In this document: positions 57,493 through 57,649 of the stretch, piece after piece
How positions within the stretch are numbered: position 1 is the stretch's first letter
Layout of the letters: each line of letters opens with the position of its first letter
Assembly: GCA_964653435.1 (NCBI GenBank)
Contig: CAZZFA010000022.1
Coordinates: 1-57,649 of the forward strand
DNA from: CAZMVY01 sp964653435
GTDB taxonomy: Bacteria > Planctomycetota > Phycisphaerae > UBA1845 > PWPN01
Direction: 5' to 3'
DNA length: 57,649 nucleotides
The notes under the pieces: model-generated
Told to the model about the DNA's origin: nothing
Seen by the model: only the letters and a program-made list of their open reading frames with translations
Database searches by the model: none
Position numbers and translations under genes: made by a program

Positions 57493-57649
57493 GGTCTTGC
57501 GTCGCGGCTCTTGCGCGCCTTGCGCGCATGTTATCGCGCTGCAGCGGTAGCGCTACCCGTCATTCTGAGGAGCGCAGCGACGAAGAATCCGGCCGATTGG
57601 CGCAGGCAAGCCAGATGCTTCGCTTCGCTCAGCATGACGGCCGCCGGCG
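57493..57649 (+). repeat. Dispersed repeat, copy D (cut by window edge)
   Basis: It starts GGTCTTGCGTCG directly after the TAG stop (57490-57492) of the S41 gene, like copy C. CGTCATTCTGAGGAGC begins at about 57558 and the facing arm GATGCTTCGCTTCGC at about 57614. It runs out of the window at GGCCGCCGGCG. Confidence 0.88.

Overview
The window is GC-rich DNA that reads like a chromosomal segment of a planctomycete, probably from or near the class Phycisphaerae. This rests on the gene families present: DUF1549/DUF1553 and DUF1501 proteins in one operon, two formylglycine sulfatases, a PEP-CTERM protein, a DUF4091 protein with thrombospondin type 3 repeats and a planctomycete-style dockerin-like tail, PPC-domain proteins, and many exported proteins with Tat or lipoprotein signals. 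I annotate 31 protein genes. I found no rRNA, tRNA, CRISPR array, transposase or phage gene.

Layout. 1-6200: mixed housekeeping and exported genes (DUF2225 protein, PEP-CTERM protein, M20 dipeptidase, CAP-domain lipoprotein, asnA, small TPR protein). 6200-21530: giant surface proteins, namely two tandem paralogous FG-GAP propeller proteins, a subtilisin-like protease with PKD domains, and the DUF4091/TSP3/dockerin-like protein. 21600-29700: a Tat-exported putative polysaccharide deacetylase, a GT2 glycosyltransferase overlapping a multi-spanning membrane protein, a cytochrome c'-like lipoprotein, a DUF89 protein, a beta-CASP metallo-hydrolase and a HAD protein. 29950-52600: a glycan-degradation region with sialidase-like propeller, heparinase II/III-like protein, TIM-barrel hydrolase, GH95-like protein, two sulfatases, GH32/43-like propeller, DUF1549/1553, DUF1501 and PPC proteins, POT transporter and GH36 alpha-galactosidase. 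No SusC/SusD pair is visible there. 52700-57500: a beta-propeller lipoprotein and an S41 C-terminal processing protease.

The glycan region can be read as one functional neighbourhood for exported breakdown of a sulfated, fucose/galactose/uronate-containing polysaccharide. It is not one operon, because strands alternate and several divergent promoters are needed. The only uptake gene there is a POT-type proton symporter.

The most unusual signals are non-coding. (1) A dispersed repeat of about 140-180 bp, able to fold on itself, occurs four times (1, 17.2, 29.7 and 57.5 kb). Three copies begin directly after the stop codon of the preceding gene. (2) A composite palindromic repeat at 42.47-42.66 kb forms the 5' end of a sulfatase gene and encodes its only signal-peptide-like segment. 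(3) A 9-bp perfect palindrome contains both -35 boxes of a divergent promoter pair at 13.9 kb. (4) There are several strong hairpins and a third inverted-repeat family at 50.3 kb. All similarity statements come from reading the sequence; no database search was possible.
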